A DNA stretch of 64,000 nucleotides from Gardnerella vaginalis 1500E (GCF_000263595.1 NZ_ADES01000014.1:124001-188000), one strand, 5' to 3'. Counted from the stretch's first letter, positions 44,079 through 55,039 are shown. Numbers and translations are program-made. Notes: a model not told the origin generated them from the letters alone.

Positions 44079-45047
44079 TCACACAGTTTGCTTCAAGATT
44101 CGCACGGAGTGGTTCACAGGCCCGTGGCCGCACCCATGCCCACGCACACCCCCGCGCTCGTCGCCGCCCTCACTTCCGCGACCAACATGCAACACACTTC
44201 CAGCCGCAATCGCCTCTCGAAGCCACGCCGTTGACCATTTAAGAGCGCGCATCACAGTATCGTGATCGCTCAAATTCTTTCCCTCGCGCAAAGCAAGCCC
44301 AATTTTCGTAGCAAGTGCGGAAGAAAGCGAGCAGCCAGTTCCGTGAGTTGTGCTTGTTTCAACACGCTCGCTTGTTACGTGTTGCGCGTATCCATCCGGA
44401 AAAACCGCAGTATTTCCAACGTCTTCGCCGGTTAAGTGCCCACCTTTTACAATCACAACAACGCTATTTTTTGCAGCCAACTTACGCGCCTGATCGCAAG
44501 CTTCCTCAAAGTTTTCCGCAACTGGCAACTTACACAAAGCCGCCAATTCCGGCACGTTTGGCGTTACAACATCAACGCAGCTTATAAACTTGCGCATCAC
44601 TTTTTCGGCACTCTCCTCAAGCAAACGCTTACCGGAAGTCGATATCATCACAGGATCTAGCACGCTTACAGGAACCGGATTATCACGCATCCAATCGCGC
44701 ATAGACTCAATATATTCAGCGCAGCCAAGCATACCTATTTTTAGCGCATCAACCGTAACATCGTCGTACACGCACGAAAGTTGAGTGCGGAAAAAGCTGA
44801 CCGGCGGCGTAAACACTTCGCGCACTTCGCACGTGTTTTGCGCAACCAGATTAGTTGGTATACACATGCCGTAGCCGCCTGCAGCCATGATTGATTTGAG
44901 ATCCGCTTGTATTCCGGCTCCGCCTGTTGGGTCTGTGCCGGCCACGCTTAAAACGCGCGGGATGATTGGATTTGATTGCTGCGTATGCGATTGCGGAAGC
45001 GATTGCGTATATTGCGAGTCGTGTTGTTTACCTGATACTTGCGTCAT
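44079..45047 (-). CDS. thiD: Hydroxymethylpyrimidine/phosphomethylpyrimidine kinase
   Basis: About 322 residues of ThiD: VAGTDPTGGAGIQADLKSI near residue 35, DPVMISTSGKRLLEE near residue 130, VVVIVKGGHLTGED, and THGTGCSLSSALA near residue 245. It phosphorylates HMP and HMP-P for thiamine. The ending GHGPVNHS is typical; the GRGSEGGDERGG stretch before it is a low-complexity insert. I use ATG 45045-45047; TATAAT lies only 10 bases upstream and there is no good ribosome site, so the mRNA may be leaderless. An ATG 18 bases earlier is in frame. No TPP riboswitch was recognised. Confidence 0.9.
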   Translation of the reverse strand: MTQVSGKQHDSQYTQSLPQSHTQQSNPIIPRVLSVAGTDPTGGAGIQADLKSIMAAGGYGMCIPTNLVAQNTCEVREVFTPPVSFFRTQLSCVYDDVTVDALKIGMLGCAEYIESMRDWMRDNPVPVSVLDPVMISTSGKRLLEESAEKVMRKFISCVDVVTPNVPELAALCKLPVAENFEEACDQARKLAAKNSVVVIVKGGHLTGEDVGNTAVFPDGYAQHVTSERVETSTTHGTGCSLSSALATKIGLALREGKNLSDHDTVMRALKWSTAWLREAIAAGSVLHVGRGSEGGDERGGVRGHGCGHGPVNHSVRILKQTV

Positions 45048-45060
45048 ACTTTTATTATAT

Positions 45061-45360
45061 GCGCGCATTGACTTGCCGGAGCGCTTAAAGCGTAGCGCGC
45101 GTATGCACTTCAATGCGGAAACTCGCTTAAGTTGGAAGTCCAGTGGACTTCCAACGCGAGTTTCGCAAGCGAGCGTAATAAAACGCGAGCGTATCGTTAA
45201 CAACGCTTAAGAATAAAGCGACGAAGGAACGCTCGCGCGGGTAACGCGCTCGCTACTGAGCTTGCGTTGAAAGCACCCCGTGCTTTCAACCTTGAGCAAG
45301 CTCGGCGCTCCGAATTGCCTTCGCGCGCTAAATCGCAGCGCTCAGGCAAATCGTCGCGCA
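45061..45360. repeat. Hairpin array downstream of the giant adhesin gene
   Basis: Two strong hairpins lie here: 45119-45163 and 45258-45303. Each has 8-bp outer arms, a one-sided 4-5 base bulge, 11-bp inner arms and a 3-base loop. Further short palindromes (GCGCTTAAAGC, TTGCCT...AGGCAA) are present. The array sits between the giant adhesin stop and thiD, and shares GCAGCGCTCAGGCA with the 59048-59310 array. Confidence 0.85.
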
Positions 45361-48300
45361 TCACAGCCTAGGCCACTTGAACTTTGACTTGAGTTTGAAG
45401 AACAGCTTTCCGCTTCGAAGTGCCTCAGCCGAAGCATCGCAGTGCTTGCTGTCGGTAAGAGCACCGAATCCGTTGCCACTAAGCACTGAGCTGAGCCATC
45501 CGCGTCTTCCGAACGCGCCGGATGCCAAGAACAGCGCCAACAGCACTCCGAACATGAAGCTGAACCATATTGCAGCCTGACCGCCGCTGTAAGGCAGAGC
45601 AACCGGACGCACCAAGTATCCGAAGCTAAAGTATCCAACTAAGTGACCTACGTTATTGTTGTCACCAAAGCCTTCACTCTCATTACTGGACTTATCTTTT
45701 GCACGTCCGTACAAAGCGTACTCAACTCCACCACCGTCAGTTTTTAGCTTCTTGAACGCCGTAGTATCCACGGAGCCATCTTTGCCCATTATTGACGTGC
45801 AAGTGCCAAAATCAGTTGCGCCGCCAGCCTTCTTGACTTTGCATGCAACCAGGCTAAGGTTGCTGAGATCACCGAAACTATCGTAATCGTCGTGAACATC
45901 CGCAAACAGAGTCTTTCCACTCTCCTTGCTTTGAGACTTCGAAACTTTTCCGTCCGTGTATTCCACAGGATCACCCTTAACAGTGAGCTTAGAGTAGTCC
46001 TTTTCTTCCATTGTTACAACGTAAGGATTATTAGCATTCGTGTGCCCACTTAGAAGCGATCCTCCAGTTGCTGCAACGGTCGGCTTCTCATTATCTACAG
46101 GAATCAGATACACAGGCATTACGAATTCGTAATTGGCATCATTATTCCAGCCGCCTTCTTTACCTCGCGTTGTATGAGTATTACCAACCCAGCTATCGCC
46201 ATATGTCATAATAACCGACAAACGATTATCTGGATTTTCGAAAATCTTATGACTAATTAAGTTAGATCCAATACTGCCAGACCTACCCCATGCGCCAACA
46301 CCAGCAAAGTCGGTAAGCGAAAGACCAGTATTACTACTCTCAGACGTTACGCCAGAGCTATTAGGAATAGAATATCCACCGCCGGTACCGCCTTTTGAAA
46401 TCATATCTATGACGTTTACATACCAAGTTTCTTTAGCAGCACCACCATTGTCGTTATCAGCACCGTTAGCAGAAACGTTAGCAGCTCCATTAACACCAGA
46501 CCTATGGTCTTCAGACGGATTATACGTATAGAAGTGTGTACTCCCATCAAAACTGAAGCCGTTTCGACCGTGCTCGCCATCAACCTTATCGCTACCTCTT
46601 ACTTCTGGCAGCAAGGATGGCTGGCAATCATCAAACGCCCATTGACTTCCATCAACATACGTTCCACACTCTTTTTCTGGATGCAAACTACTGTTACGCT
46701 TAAGTTTCAACGCAGATTGCAAATCATTAAGCGTAAAGTTGTGCTTAGTTGAAGCATTATACAGATACAGAAGAGACTTCTTATCTTTCGAAAGAACAAA
46801 TCCTGGATCATACGGACGCCCAGCTACGCGCAGAGCCTTATCACCCTTAGTTTCTTCGAAGCTAGTAGGCGCATCAGCTAAGTAGTCTGCAGCACCCTTA
46901 CTATCGCCACCATGTTCACTATCTACGTTTTCAGGTGCGCGCAATCGCACAAATCGCGTAATCTTATTTTCTCGCGGATTTGGCACAAGCACGCGGCTTC
47001 TCCAGCCTCTAGTCATAACAGCCACGTCTTGTATATTTCCTACTTTGCGGCTACCATAATCAGGCAGATTCAAAGGCTTATGGTCACCGTCCATAGCATT
47101 GTAGTCATACTTCCTAAAAGTCACCATCGTTTTACCAGGCTCAAGCCTTGGATCCTCATCCGTAACGATTTCACTATCGTTTTGAAGCCAAATTCCCTTC
47201 TTTGGTTCGCCTGCAAAGTTGTTTTCGCTGCGCAAATCCATTCGTATTGCGCGCTCCTCGCGACCACTTAGAAGCATTGGGTGTATTTGCACTATTTGAC
47301 GCTTCATAGTAACACCGAAGTACACGCAGTCGGACGGCTTCTTCAAACCAGACCAGTTGTCTGCGCTCAAGTAATCCGGACGGCATACTTCGCTAGGCTT
47401 TTCTTTTGCGTAAGCCATTGGCAGCACGTCAAGAGTATCTTCTGAACTAGCGTCGTCTTTGTCAGCGTTTCTACCTTTTGCAGCACGCGCATTTCCAGCA
47501 CTTCTGCTACTACCAGCGCTTCTTGCAGTCTTATTTCTGTCTCTATTACGCGAGTCATCGGAAAGATCTTCAGGGCTTCTAACACCAGGCATATACGTCC
47601 ATGGGCCAACTTCAAGACGGCTGCGTGCTCGAACCACGCTTCCTGGAGCTAAGAAACCGCTAGGGAATGTTATAACAGCATTACCATCTTTATCTTGCTC
47701 AAATTTTACTTCATTCGGCTTGGAAGTGCCAGCACATACTTCCCACTTACCACGTCTTAGCACTCCACGTTCTACCCAGCACACGGAAATTGTTTGACCA
47801 ATGCTGGTTTCCAAGTTAGTCTCATTTGAGTTTGCAGCAGAGCCAAAAAGACCATTAATAGCAACAGGTTTCTCAAGCTCTGAAGCAGGATGATAGTAAA
47901 CTACCATTCTTTTAGCTCCATAGCCTGATTTAACTACAACTTTATAATCGCGGTTTTGTGAAGAACCATCTTTGCTAAGCCAGCTATCGTACTTTGCAAA
48001 TTCATCGCTTTTACCATCGTACGCAACAACAGATGGTTTCACCATGTCTGTCCACATCGCCTTAAAGCATCCAACAACAGTTCTAGCACTTTGCTTTCCG
48101 GCACTATCCGTAGTTTCAGCATACATTGTAAATACAGTTTGCTTATTAACACTTGGATTTTCCAAATCCGTGCTTCTGTATTTTTCAATAAACCTTCTAA
48201 TCAAATGTTTATTTGTAACGCCGTTACTAACAAACTTCACCATCGGACTAGAAGTTTTACCACTAGAATCCTGAATATTATTCGCTTGAATATACACATT

Positions 48301-51300
48301 CAGATTATTAAGCAGCACTTTACTGTTTATACTATTCGGATACAAAGTAACACGTAGTCCACCTTCATTATGCTGTTCACCTTTACCAGGTTCATACGCA
48401 TTGAAATCATCATCCAACTTTAATGCTGAAGGCAAATTCATTGTGCCATTATCAGCTTCATACCAAGCTTTAGTGCCACGTACATAAGCTTTCTTATCCA
48501 AGATAACAAGATTATCTTTATTCACATCGCAGTGATTCACATCACCATTAACCATGCATTTTCCGTGAATATCCCATGGATTGCCATTACTATCAATACT
48601 CTTCGCACTAATAGTCGGCTTCTCATTATCAACCGGCATAAACCACACGTTTATTACGTTCGTTGTGTTATCTGGCGTCTTACCAGGCTCACGAAGCAGA
48701 AGGTCGTTCGTAACATTACCATTATTCACATAAAGTTGCGCATGCGTGAACGGCCTGTTATTTGCGTATCCCACAGGCTTTGAAGTACCTTCACCGTACG
48801 CGTCGTAGTCGTTAATAGTGTCGACATCAATATTCTTAGTTATAATGTCGCCAATATTTTCACCGTCTGCTTGACCGTTCAGATCTTCACCACCAGGCAT
48901 AAGGAAGTCCTTGTGAATAGCATATTCACTAACATACTCATCTTCACCAGCATGTTGACTACTCTTATTTTTAATAAGCTTATCTGTAATATGTACTTCA
49001 CTTCCGTCCTTCATATTTACAGAAGCGTCGTAAGAGAATGAAGAACGATCCATAATAAATTCATTAGGCGTGTACTTAACTAAATTAAGCTTATTTCGCC
49101 ACTGGCACTTACCTTTTTGCGCAACACCATTATTAGCATTAATAGACGCAGCGCATGTACTGTCGTGCACAGCGTAACTTAAGCCACCTTTGACAACCAT
49201 AGGGTATTCGCCATTCCATGCGTCAAATTGCTTATTATCCGCCGCACTCATAGGAGTTAGCGAAGGCTGCGGATTATTTTCATCTTTCGTATTGATACTA
49301 GGCGTACCTTTTACAAGCTTTAGCACATCCTGAAGGTTTAACGCCTTACCATTACCGCCCTTGCGGTATGAGTTTATGTTCCACTTGTACACAAAGTATT
49401 GCGTGCCAAACTTTTGATTTCCATGCAAGCCGTTTTGCGGTCCGTCAAATCCAGGGTCATCTCGCCCGTCAACACTTTTCTTGTTGTTATTGACTAATCC
49501 CCACGTATAGTCCTTGCGCATATCAACGAAGCGCGTCACCTTATGCTCAATCGGGTTAAGCGTAGTCTCGTCATCAGCTTCCAACTTTTTGAAAGAAAGC
49601 TTCTTTATAGCGTGCTGCATTTCTCTAAGATTCTCGCCTAGCTTGCCAATACCAGTAACGCCATCTAAGCACAGCTTCCACTGCTGATCCTTCTCAGTAG
49701 CGCATGAGTATTGATGCTTATCTTCACCATAAGCATACTTTGCTTGAGTAGTTTTTGCAGGATTAAAACCATTATCGTACTGGTCATAAGTATCGTACTT
49801 ATCTTCACCTTTAACGCCAATTTCTTCCTTGCGGTAGCCAAAGATTCGCTCGTTTCGCTTATCGTGCCTCATCCAAGAAAGCATTGCAACAATTTCGTTA
49901 TTATTAAGCTCAAACGGGTTCACTTGCACTAAGCCGTTTGGCCACGCGATATCGAGTGGAAGCGGGTCTGACTCTTCGCGATCCTGGAAATTGCTTGGAT
50001 CCATAAGCTTCCAAAGTTTATCCTGACGCCAATCTGGATTATTTTCCGGCACAGAGTAAGCGTCTACGTAAATTCTTGAACCAATTTCCGCAAAGTATTC
50101 CGGAATCGTAATATTTCCAGTTACAGGATCAAAAGTTATTTCGCAACTATCATCGCCGTTAGCAGTGCAGCCCTTGATATGGTCTCCAAGATTTGCTGTA
50201 ATAATACGCTTACTAAATTCTTCACGCCATTGATCGTTAGATTTTGTAGTAGAACGATCTTCGTCTTCAGACTCTCGATCCTGACCCTTAGAATCTTTCG
50301 ACTCAGCGTCTTTAGCGTCTTTGGAGCCTTTATTATCTTTGCTATCCTTACTTGCACTACCATTTTCTTCGGTATTAGTAGCATCACTCTGCCTACCGTT
50401 ACTTACTTCATTCTTATTTACTTCAGATTTTTGCGGAGTTTCTTTATTAGAAGAATCACCTTCGTTTAGCACTGCAAGCTTTACGCTTCCGCGCTTTCCA
50501 GGAACATTGCGCTTCTTAGCATTCTTCTTAGTCACTTTTGAAATCTTCAAAGAAGCAGGCTTGTTGCTAGTTTGAGGCTTATTAGTCTGCTGCTCCTGCT
50601 GCTTATTTTCTGACTTCTGCTGATTTTGCGGCTTTTGCTGATTTTGGGTAGAGTTCTCCCCAGGTTCGGCATTATCAGTTTTTTCATTATCAGCTTTAGT
50701 CTTGTTGTCAGCATTCTTGCTTTCAGATTTAGCTTTGTCACCAGCCGCCTTATCGTCAGCTTTAGCTTTGTCGTCAGCTTTATTCTTATCGTTAGCTTTA
50801 GCCTTTTCGTCAGCCGTATCTCTGTCTTCTGAAGCAAACCTATCTTCAGCAGACCTATACCCATTCGGGCTTGCAGCATCATTATTGTGGTTATACGTAT
50901 TAACCTGATGCCAAAGATCAGTCTTCCTATTACCATCTCGCTGAATAACAATGCCGTAGCAACTGCCATCTTTTGGACACATACTAGAGTAATTATGATC
51001 CTTCTTAGGAGCTTCCTTACCGCGCGCCCAAATGCGTACCATAATTGAACGCACGCGCTTATCTTCATCCCAAGGATTCACTCGCCCAACATAATGTCCA
51101 TTCGGATTCTTATCCCACCAAACGTTTGGCAAACCATAACCAGGAGATACAATAATCAGCTTAATTTTCTTTATTACGGAATTACCTGCAGCATCCCAAC
51201 CATGGAATATCAAATCATGCACACCGTGATTTCTATTCTGATCGCCCACTAATACTGTAGGAGAACCATCATCTTTAGAATTTTTGCTGTTAGTAACCCA

Positions 51301-54300
51301 GCCAACTTGATCCGTCTTACTATCAAATTCACCATTTTTATGAATGAATTGATCGTAGCTTATAGTAGTAAAATCGCCGCAACCGCGATTATTGCAATCA
51401 TTCTTCCTGTCACGCGCAGTAGTAATCATATCGAAATCATTGCGCACAACGACTTTTTTACTATCAAAGAATCTCTTATTTTTATCGTTAGTAAAGTAGT
51501 CTGTAGCTTCCTTCGGCTTTACGCCAAGCAAAATCCTCTTATCGTCATGACCTTTAACCCAGAACTTAATTTTGCTATTGACAGGAATCTTCAAACCATC
51601 AGCTGGAACATCAACAGGAGTTGCGTTATTCACACTCACTTTTACATCCAACGTTGGCTTCTCGTAATCAACATACGGGAATACAACCGGTATAACAGTA
51701 GTCGAATTATCCCAGAACGTAATCTTTACGTACTTTACAAACACATAATTTGGCAAAACTTTAGGGTTCTTGCCATCCTGCAGCTGAGCACTATACTTGT
51801 TGCGCATCCAAGTTCTGTAAAGACGGTTTATTTTAGCCAAGACTTTGTCCTGCAAGTCTTGCTTTACAGGATCGCCAGGCTTCAACGCCTTACCATCATC
51901 ACCCGCCTTAGGAGCGTTACTTACAAACCAAACATTACGCTTAGTAGCATTTTGCGCTTTAGGCCAGCATTCAGGCATGCTGTCTTCACGATCCTCACCA
52001 AGAGCTGCACGGTCGTTGTTTACAGCAGAAGCATCGTCACTATCTACGGATCTAAACGAAACAGAAGACCTAGACTTACCGTTAATTTTATCCTTGTATT
52101 CGTCAAGAATCTTAGAATGGCCGCAAGGATTTACAACGCTGACAATAGGCACTTTAGCAGCAACGCTTAAATCAGCATCCTGAAGAGTATTCGAGCGAGG
52201 CTCATCACCCCACTTATCCGTCCACTCAGCTTTATAAACAGCAAGATTCTTAAGCGGAGTATTAGAATCTCCATCCGGATCAGTATTCAAATAGCCAGCA
52301 TCAAACGGGTAAGGGTTTGTCTTGGAACCCTTCTTCTGTTTTATGGAACCATACCTATTCCTTGAACCATACTCATCCTGATTAACAGGTGGGAACAAGT
52401 TAGGGTCGAAAGCCATTACCTGCTTATACAAGTCAGAACGTTTGCCAACAAAATTCACAAACCCAGCATTATTATCACGATCATCAATAATAAGAGGATT
52501 AGGAAGCGGCTGATCGTAAGAATAATACTTAGGAGTCTTGTTATTTTCGTCATATTCCTCAGTTTGCAAAGGCTTAAACACGTCTGCTTGCGTAATAACC
52601 CTATACCACAAATCCTGAGTTTCGCTCATGTGATACGTTCTATCGTTATATCTAAGCTCAAGCTTATGTCTACCAGGCTCTGAATCCTTCGTATTATGGT
52701 CGTTTACACCAGGATTACGGAACCACTGATTACCTCGAGCATAGCCGTTATTAGGAGAATAATAATCAGGCAATAAGCGTATATCCTGATTCTCATTCAT
52801 AAGAGTTGAAGATCCCAAAGGCTTATTTACTATTCCAAGCAACACACTAGAGAATGAAATATGCCTGTGTTCAAGATAATTACCGATGTCACTGTTGTAC
52901 GGTCCTAAACCAGTACCCTTAAGGAAGTGGTATCTAGGAGCCTGAATATCTATGATTCGCGGCGCACCATACCACTGCTGATGCATTACAGTGTACATGT
53001 AGTAGTTAGCGTCACGACCAAAATTAGTCATGGAATATTTACTTGCTTTAGTAACACCAAACGGGTCAGTAGCACCATAAAAACCTCTGCTTTTTCTCTT
53101 ACCGTAGTAAGATCCTGCAGCGTAGAAGAATGAAAAGTTTTCGCAACCCGTGCCATCACCCACGTTATTACGAGAGCAATATGAGTCGTTTTTATTCGTA
53201 GAAGTTGTAGTAGTGAAGTGAATCTTATACGTATAAGCAATCTCGCCGGACTTAATATTGTTCACAAAACTAAATACGCGTTGTGTGTCATCTTTTATAG
53301 ATCTATAAAGATTTTGCACGAGAGCAATATAAGCAGGACTATATCCTCCGCTATAGCTTCCTTCAACTTTAGGAACAACTTTAAGATCGCCTTCATCCAA
53401 AGCACCATAGCTACTGGAATTAATGCAGTCCAAACCTGTGCCATCATGGCACCAACCAATAGCGTCAGTACTACTCAAATCATCAGTTGTTATAGCATCC
53501 GGAAGAATCCTAGAATAATTGCCATTCTTACCGTCGTCAGTGCCGCGCATCTTATTCCAAGCTGCAACTAAGTCGTCTCCAGAATCAAAATCGTTACCAT
53601 CGGTTTTAATGCTGCATAAACCGTTAGGATTATCCCACGAGAATGAGCAGGTTTCGCGAGGAGGATTATTGTTGCCTTGCTTCTTCTTATACAAAGCAGT
53701 AGCTTCCCTGCCGCTGTAAAGAACACGCTGAATATACTGCCTTCCGCCTTCGCTACCCTTGTCCAGAATCTGACCTTTTGGAATCGTAAAGTAATCAAGA
53801 GCAGCACCAGCGCCTTGAGTACGACCGCCAGCGTTAAAAATAACATCCCACACGAAGCCGCCGCCGGAAAGCTTAGGAGTACGCTTTACAAACACGAAAT
53901 CTGCAGTGTCGTCTATAGGCAAGTTCATTCTGTCAACGCCGGAACCCTTATGGTTAAAAGCCATGTTGCGTAAACGGCCCATAATAAAAGTGCCCTTAGG
54001 GTATGGAGTGAAGTAAGTTGCGCCGTAATGATCCGTGTTGGAAGGATCTTCAGGCACAGGACCGTTCTCGTAGTGGCCGCGAGGCCTCGTTGCTGCACCA
54101 TCAAACTGGTCGCCAGATTCCATGTTGTAGCCAAGACTATTAACATCCAAATCGTGGCCGTTCGTAGCGCGCAAACCAGCTCCGTCGCCGTCAGTAGTAA
54201 TGCATGCGCCGCGAGCATAATCCTTGTTGCACCCAGGGCGATACACTTCGTAAGAATCACGGTCATTTGCGTCGCGGTTTTGCGCTTTGGCTTGAGCTTC

Positions 54301-54930
54301 TTTGACTGCGCGCTCAAAAATCGACGATCTTGATTTGGAGCCGAACGGCGAAGCAGACGGCATACTTGTGCCAGAGCCTGAGTAAGAGTCAAAAGATCGA
54401 GAGAATGGATTTCTTGGATCCATAAATCCTTGTGAATTGCCAAAACTCTGTAATGCAGAAGACTGAGAGGAAGAAGAATCTTGGTAGGAAGATAAGTCTG
54501 TGCCTGTGGATTCAGATGAGTCTGGATTAGAACCTGGATTGCTGAAATCAAACTTTTGATCAGTTTTAGAATCAGACTTTGCGGAATTACTTGCGGAATT
54601 ATTAGTACTATCCAAAGCAACTGCTGTTTCAGCACTCAAGCAAACAGGCAGCAACATTGCTACCGAAAGAAAACAAACAAGAACAGTTTTAAGAGCACTG
54701 GCAAAAGAACTGCTGAACGCACGATATGCAGAAACAGACTCGCGTTTAGATGAACGTTTACTTGAAAGTTCAAGCACACAATTAGCTATACGATTAGCCA
54801 AACGCTTAGTCACACTTTTAGCCACACGGCACATATGCTGAGTCGCACGTTTAGCCGCACGAGTTGCGCACTGGGTCAATTGACCTATGCGAACAAGAAC
54901 GTTTAGCATAATCGTCCAAATACTCTTCAT
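45361..54930 (-). CDS. Giant surface adhesin, putative pilus tip/shaft-associated protein
   Basis: One open frame of about 3189 residues. The N-terminus is an extended, arginine-rich 75-residue leader with a hydrophobic core (VLVCFLSVAMLLPVCLSAET). The C-terminus has a sorting-like signal, VALPYSGG near residue 3111, a membrane helix and an unusually long (about 48-residue) tail. A lysine/aspartate/glutamine-rich disordered section spans residues 1357-1563. The motif PxDxEKPT occurs near residues 1088, 2102 and 2948 at domain boundaries, pointing to repeated Ig-like modules. The ATG at 54928-54930 has AGGTG upstream. It follows the sortase gene by about 100 bases and probably is the pilus adhesin subunit. 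Ligand unknown. Confidence 0.85.
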   Translation of the reverse strand: MKSIWTIMLNVLVRIGQLTQCATRAAKRATQHMCRVAKSVTKRLANRIANCVLELSSKRSSKRESVSAYRAFSSSFASALKTVLVCFLSVAMLLPVCLSAETAVALDSTNNSASNSAKSDSKTDQKFDFSNPGSNPDSSESTGTDLSSYQDSSSSQSSALQSFGNSQGFMDPRNPFSRSFDSYSGSGTSMPSASPFGSKSRSSIFERAVKEAQAKAQNRDANDRDSYEVYRPGCNKDYARGACITTDGDGAGLRATNGHDLDVNSLGYNMESGDQFDGAATRPRGHYENGPVPEDPSNTDHYGATYFTPYPKGTFIMGRLRNMAFNHKGSGVDRMNLPIDDTADFVFVKRTPKLSGGGFVWDVIFNAGGRTQGAGAALDYFTIPKGQILDKGSEGGRQYIQRVLYSGREATALYKKKQGNNNPPRETCSFSWDNPNGLCSIKTDGNDFDSGDDLVAAWNKMRGTDDGKNGNYSRILPDAITTDDLSSTDAIGWCHDGTGLDCINSSSYGALDEGDLKVVPKVEGSYSGGYSPAYIALVQNLYRSIKDDTQRVFSFVNNIKSGEIAYTYKIHFTTTTSTNKNDSYCSRNNVGDGTGCENFSFFYAAGSYYGKRKSRGFYGATDPFGVTKASKYSMTNFGRDANYYMYTVMHQQWYGAPRIIDIQAPRYHFLKGTGLGPYNSDIGNYLEHRHISFSSVLLGIVNKPLGSSTLMNENQDIRLLPDYYSPNNGYARGNQWFRNPGVNDHNTKDSEPGRHKLELRYNDRTYHMSETQDLWYRVITQADVFKPLQTEEYDENNKTPKYYSYDQPLPNPLIIDDRDNNAGFVNFVGKRSDLYKQVMAFDPNLFPPVNQDEYGSRNRYGSIKQKKGSKTNPYPFDAGYLNTDPDGDSNTPLKNLAVYKAEWTDKWGDEPRSNTLQDADLSVAAKVPIVSVVNPCGHSKILDEYKDKINGKSRSSVSFRSVDSDDASAVNNDRAALGEDREDSMPECWPKAQNATKRNVWFVSNAPKAGDDGKALKPGDPVKQDLQDKVLAKINRLYRTWMRNKYSAQLQDGKNPKVLPNYVFVKYVKITFWDNSTTVIPVVFPYVDYEKPTLDVKVSVNNATPVDVPADGLKIPVNSKIKFWVKGHDDKRILLGVKPKEATDYFTNDKNKRFFDSKKVVVRNDFDMITTARDRKNDCNNRGCGDFTTISYDQFIHKNGEFDSKTDQVGWVTNSKNSKDDGSPTVLVGDQNRNHGVHDLIFHGWDAAGNSVIKKIKLIIVSPGYGLPNVWWDKNPNGHYVGRVNPWDEDKRVRSIMVRIWARGKEAPKKDHNYSSMCPKDGSCYGIVIQRDGNRKTDLWHQVNTYNHNNDAASPNGYRSAEDRFASEDRDTADEKAKANDKNKADDKAKADDKAAGDKAKSESKNADNKTKADNEKTDNAEPGENSTQNQQKPQNQQKSENKQQEQQTNKPQTSNKPASLKISKVTKKNAKKRNVPGKRGSVKLAVLNEGDSSNKETPQKSEVNKNEVSNGRQSDATNTEENGSASKDSKDNKGSKDAKDAESKDSKGQDRESEDEDRSTTKSNDQWREEFSKRIITANLGDHIKGCTANGDDSCEITFDPVTGNITIPEYFAEIGSRIYVDAYSVPENNPDWRQDKLWKLMDPSNFQDREESDPLPLDIAWPNGLVQVNPFELNNNEIVAMLSWMRHDKRNERIFGYRKEEIGVKGEDKYDTYDQYDNGFNPAKTTQAKYAYGEDKHQYSCATEKDQQWKLCLDGVTGIGKLGENLREMQHAIKKLSFKKLEADDETTLNPIEHKVTRFVDMRKDYTWGLVNNNKKSVDGRDDPGFDGPQNGLHGNQKFGTQYFVYKWNINSYRKGGNGKALNLQDVLKLVKGTPSINTKDENNPQPSLTPMSAADNKQFDAWNGEYPMVVKGGLSYAVHDSTCAASINANNGVAQKGKCQWRNKLNLVKYTPNEFIMDRSSFSYDASVNMKDGSEVHITDKLIKNKSSQHAGEDEYVSEYAIHKDFLMPGGEDLNGQADGENIGDIITKNIDVDTINDYDAYGEGTSKPVGYANNRPFTHAQLYVNNGNVTNDLLLREPGKTPDNTTNVINVWFMPVDNEKPTISAKSIDSNGNPWDIHGKCMVNGDVNHCDVNKDNLVILDKKAYVRGTKAWYEADNGTMNLPSALKLDDDFNAYEPGKGEQHNEGGLRVTLYPNSINSKVLLNNLNVYIQANNIQDSSGKTSSPMVKFVSNGVTNKHLIRRFIEKYRSTDLENPSVNKQTVFTMYAETTDSAGKQSARTVVGCFKAMWTDMVKPSVVAYDGKSDEFAKYDSWLSKDGSSQNRDYKVVVKSGYGAKRMVVYYHPASELEKPVAINGLFGSAANSNETNLETSIGQTISVCWVERGVLRRGKWEVCAGTSKPNEVKFEQDKDGNAVITFPSGFLAPGSVVRARSRLEVGPWTYMPGVRSPEDLSDDSRNRDRNKTARSAGSSRSAGNARAAKGRNADKDDASSEDTLDVLPMAYAKEKPSEVCRPDYLSADNWSGLKKPSDCVYFGVTMKRQIVQIHPMLLSGREERAIRMDLRSENNFAGEPKKGIWLQNDSEIVTDEDPRLEPGKTMVTFRKYDYNAMDGDHKPLNLPDYGSRKVGNIQDVAVMTRGWRSRVLVPNPRENKITRFVRLRAPENVDSEHGGDSKGAADYLADAPTSFEETKGDKALRVAGRPYDPGFVLSKDKKSLLYLYNASTKHNFTLNDLQSALKLKRNSSLHPEKECGTYVDGSQWAFDDCQPSLLPEVRGSDKVDGEHGRNGFSFDGSTHFYTYNPSEDHRSGVNGAANVSANGADNDNGGAAKETWYVNVIDMISKGGTGGGYSIPNSSGVTSESSNTGLSLTDFAGVGAWGRSGSIGSNLISHKIFENPDNRLSVIMTYGDSWVGNTHTTRGKEGGWNNDANYEFVMPVYLIPVDNEKPTVAATGGSLLSGHTNANNPYVVTMEEKDYSKLTVKGDPVEYTDGKVSKSQSKESGKTLFADVHDDYDSFGDLSNLSLVACKVKKAGGATDFGTCTSIMGKDGSVDTTAFKKLKTDGGGVEYALYGRAKDKSSNESEGFGDNNNVGHLVGYFSFGYLVRPVALPYSGGQAAIWFSFMFGVLLALFLASGAFGRRGWLSSVLSGNGFGALTDSKHCDASAEALRSGKLFFKLKSKFKWPRL

Positions 54931-55039
54931 TGTTTTCACCTGTTTTGCATTGTTTTACACTGCTTTGCGTCGCCAACACGGCACCGCAAGTTTTGTTATT
55001 AAGTTTTGTTATTAAGTTTTTGTTGCCATACGCAATCGC

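Noticed and set aside
45048-45360. TPP riboswitch upstream of thiD
   Set aside because: No CTGAGA core or matching stems were found; the region is the hairpin array instead.
45061-45360. Ordinary transcription terminators
   Set aside because: The bulged two-part stems lack T-runs and recur with fixed geometry at 59103, so they are listed as a repeat family, although some may also stop transcription.
49940-51070. Separate genes within the low-complexity part of the adhesin
   Set aside because: The long frame is continuous and the lysine-rich section is in frame with both flanks; alternative frames lack starts and motifs.
53925-54635. 236-codon frame inside the giant adhesin gene
   Set aside because: Same strand but another frame of the adhesin; leucine-rich nonsense composition typical of a shifted frame.
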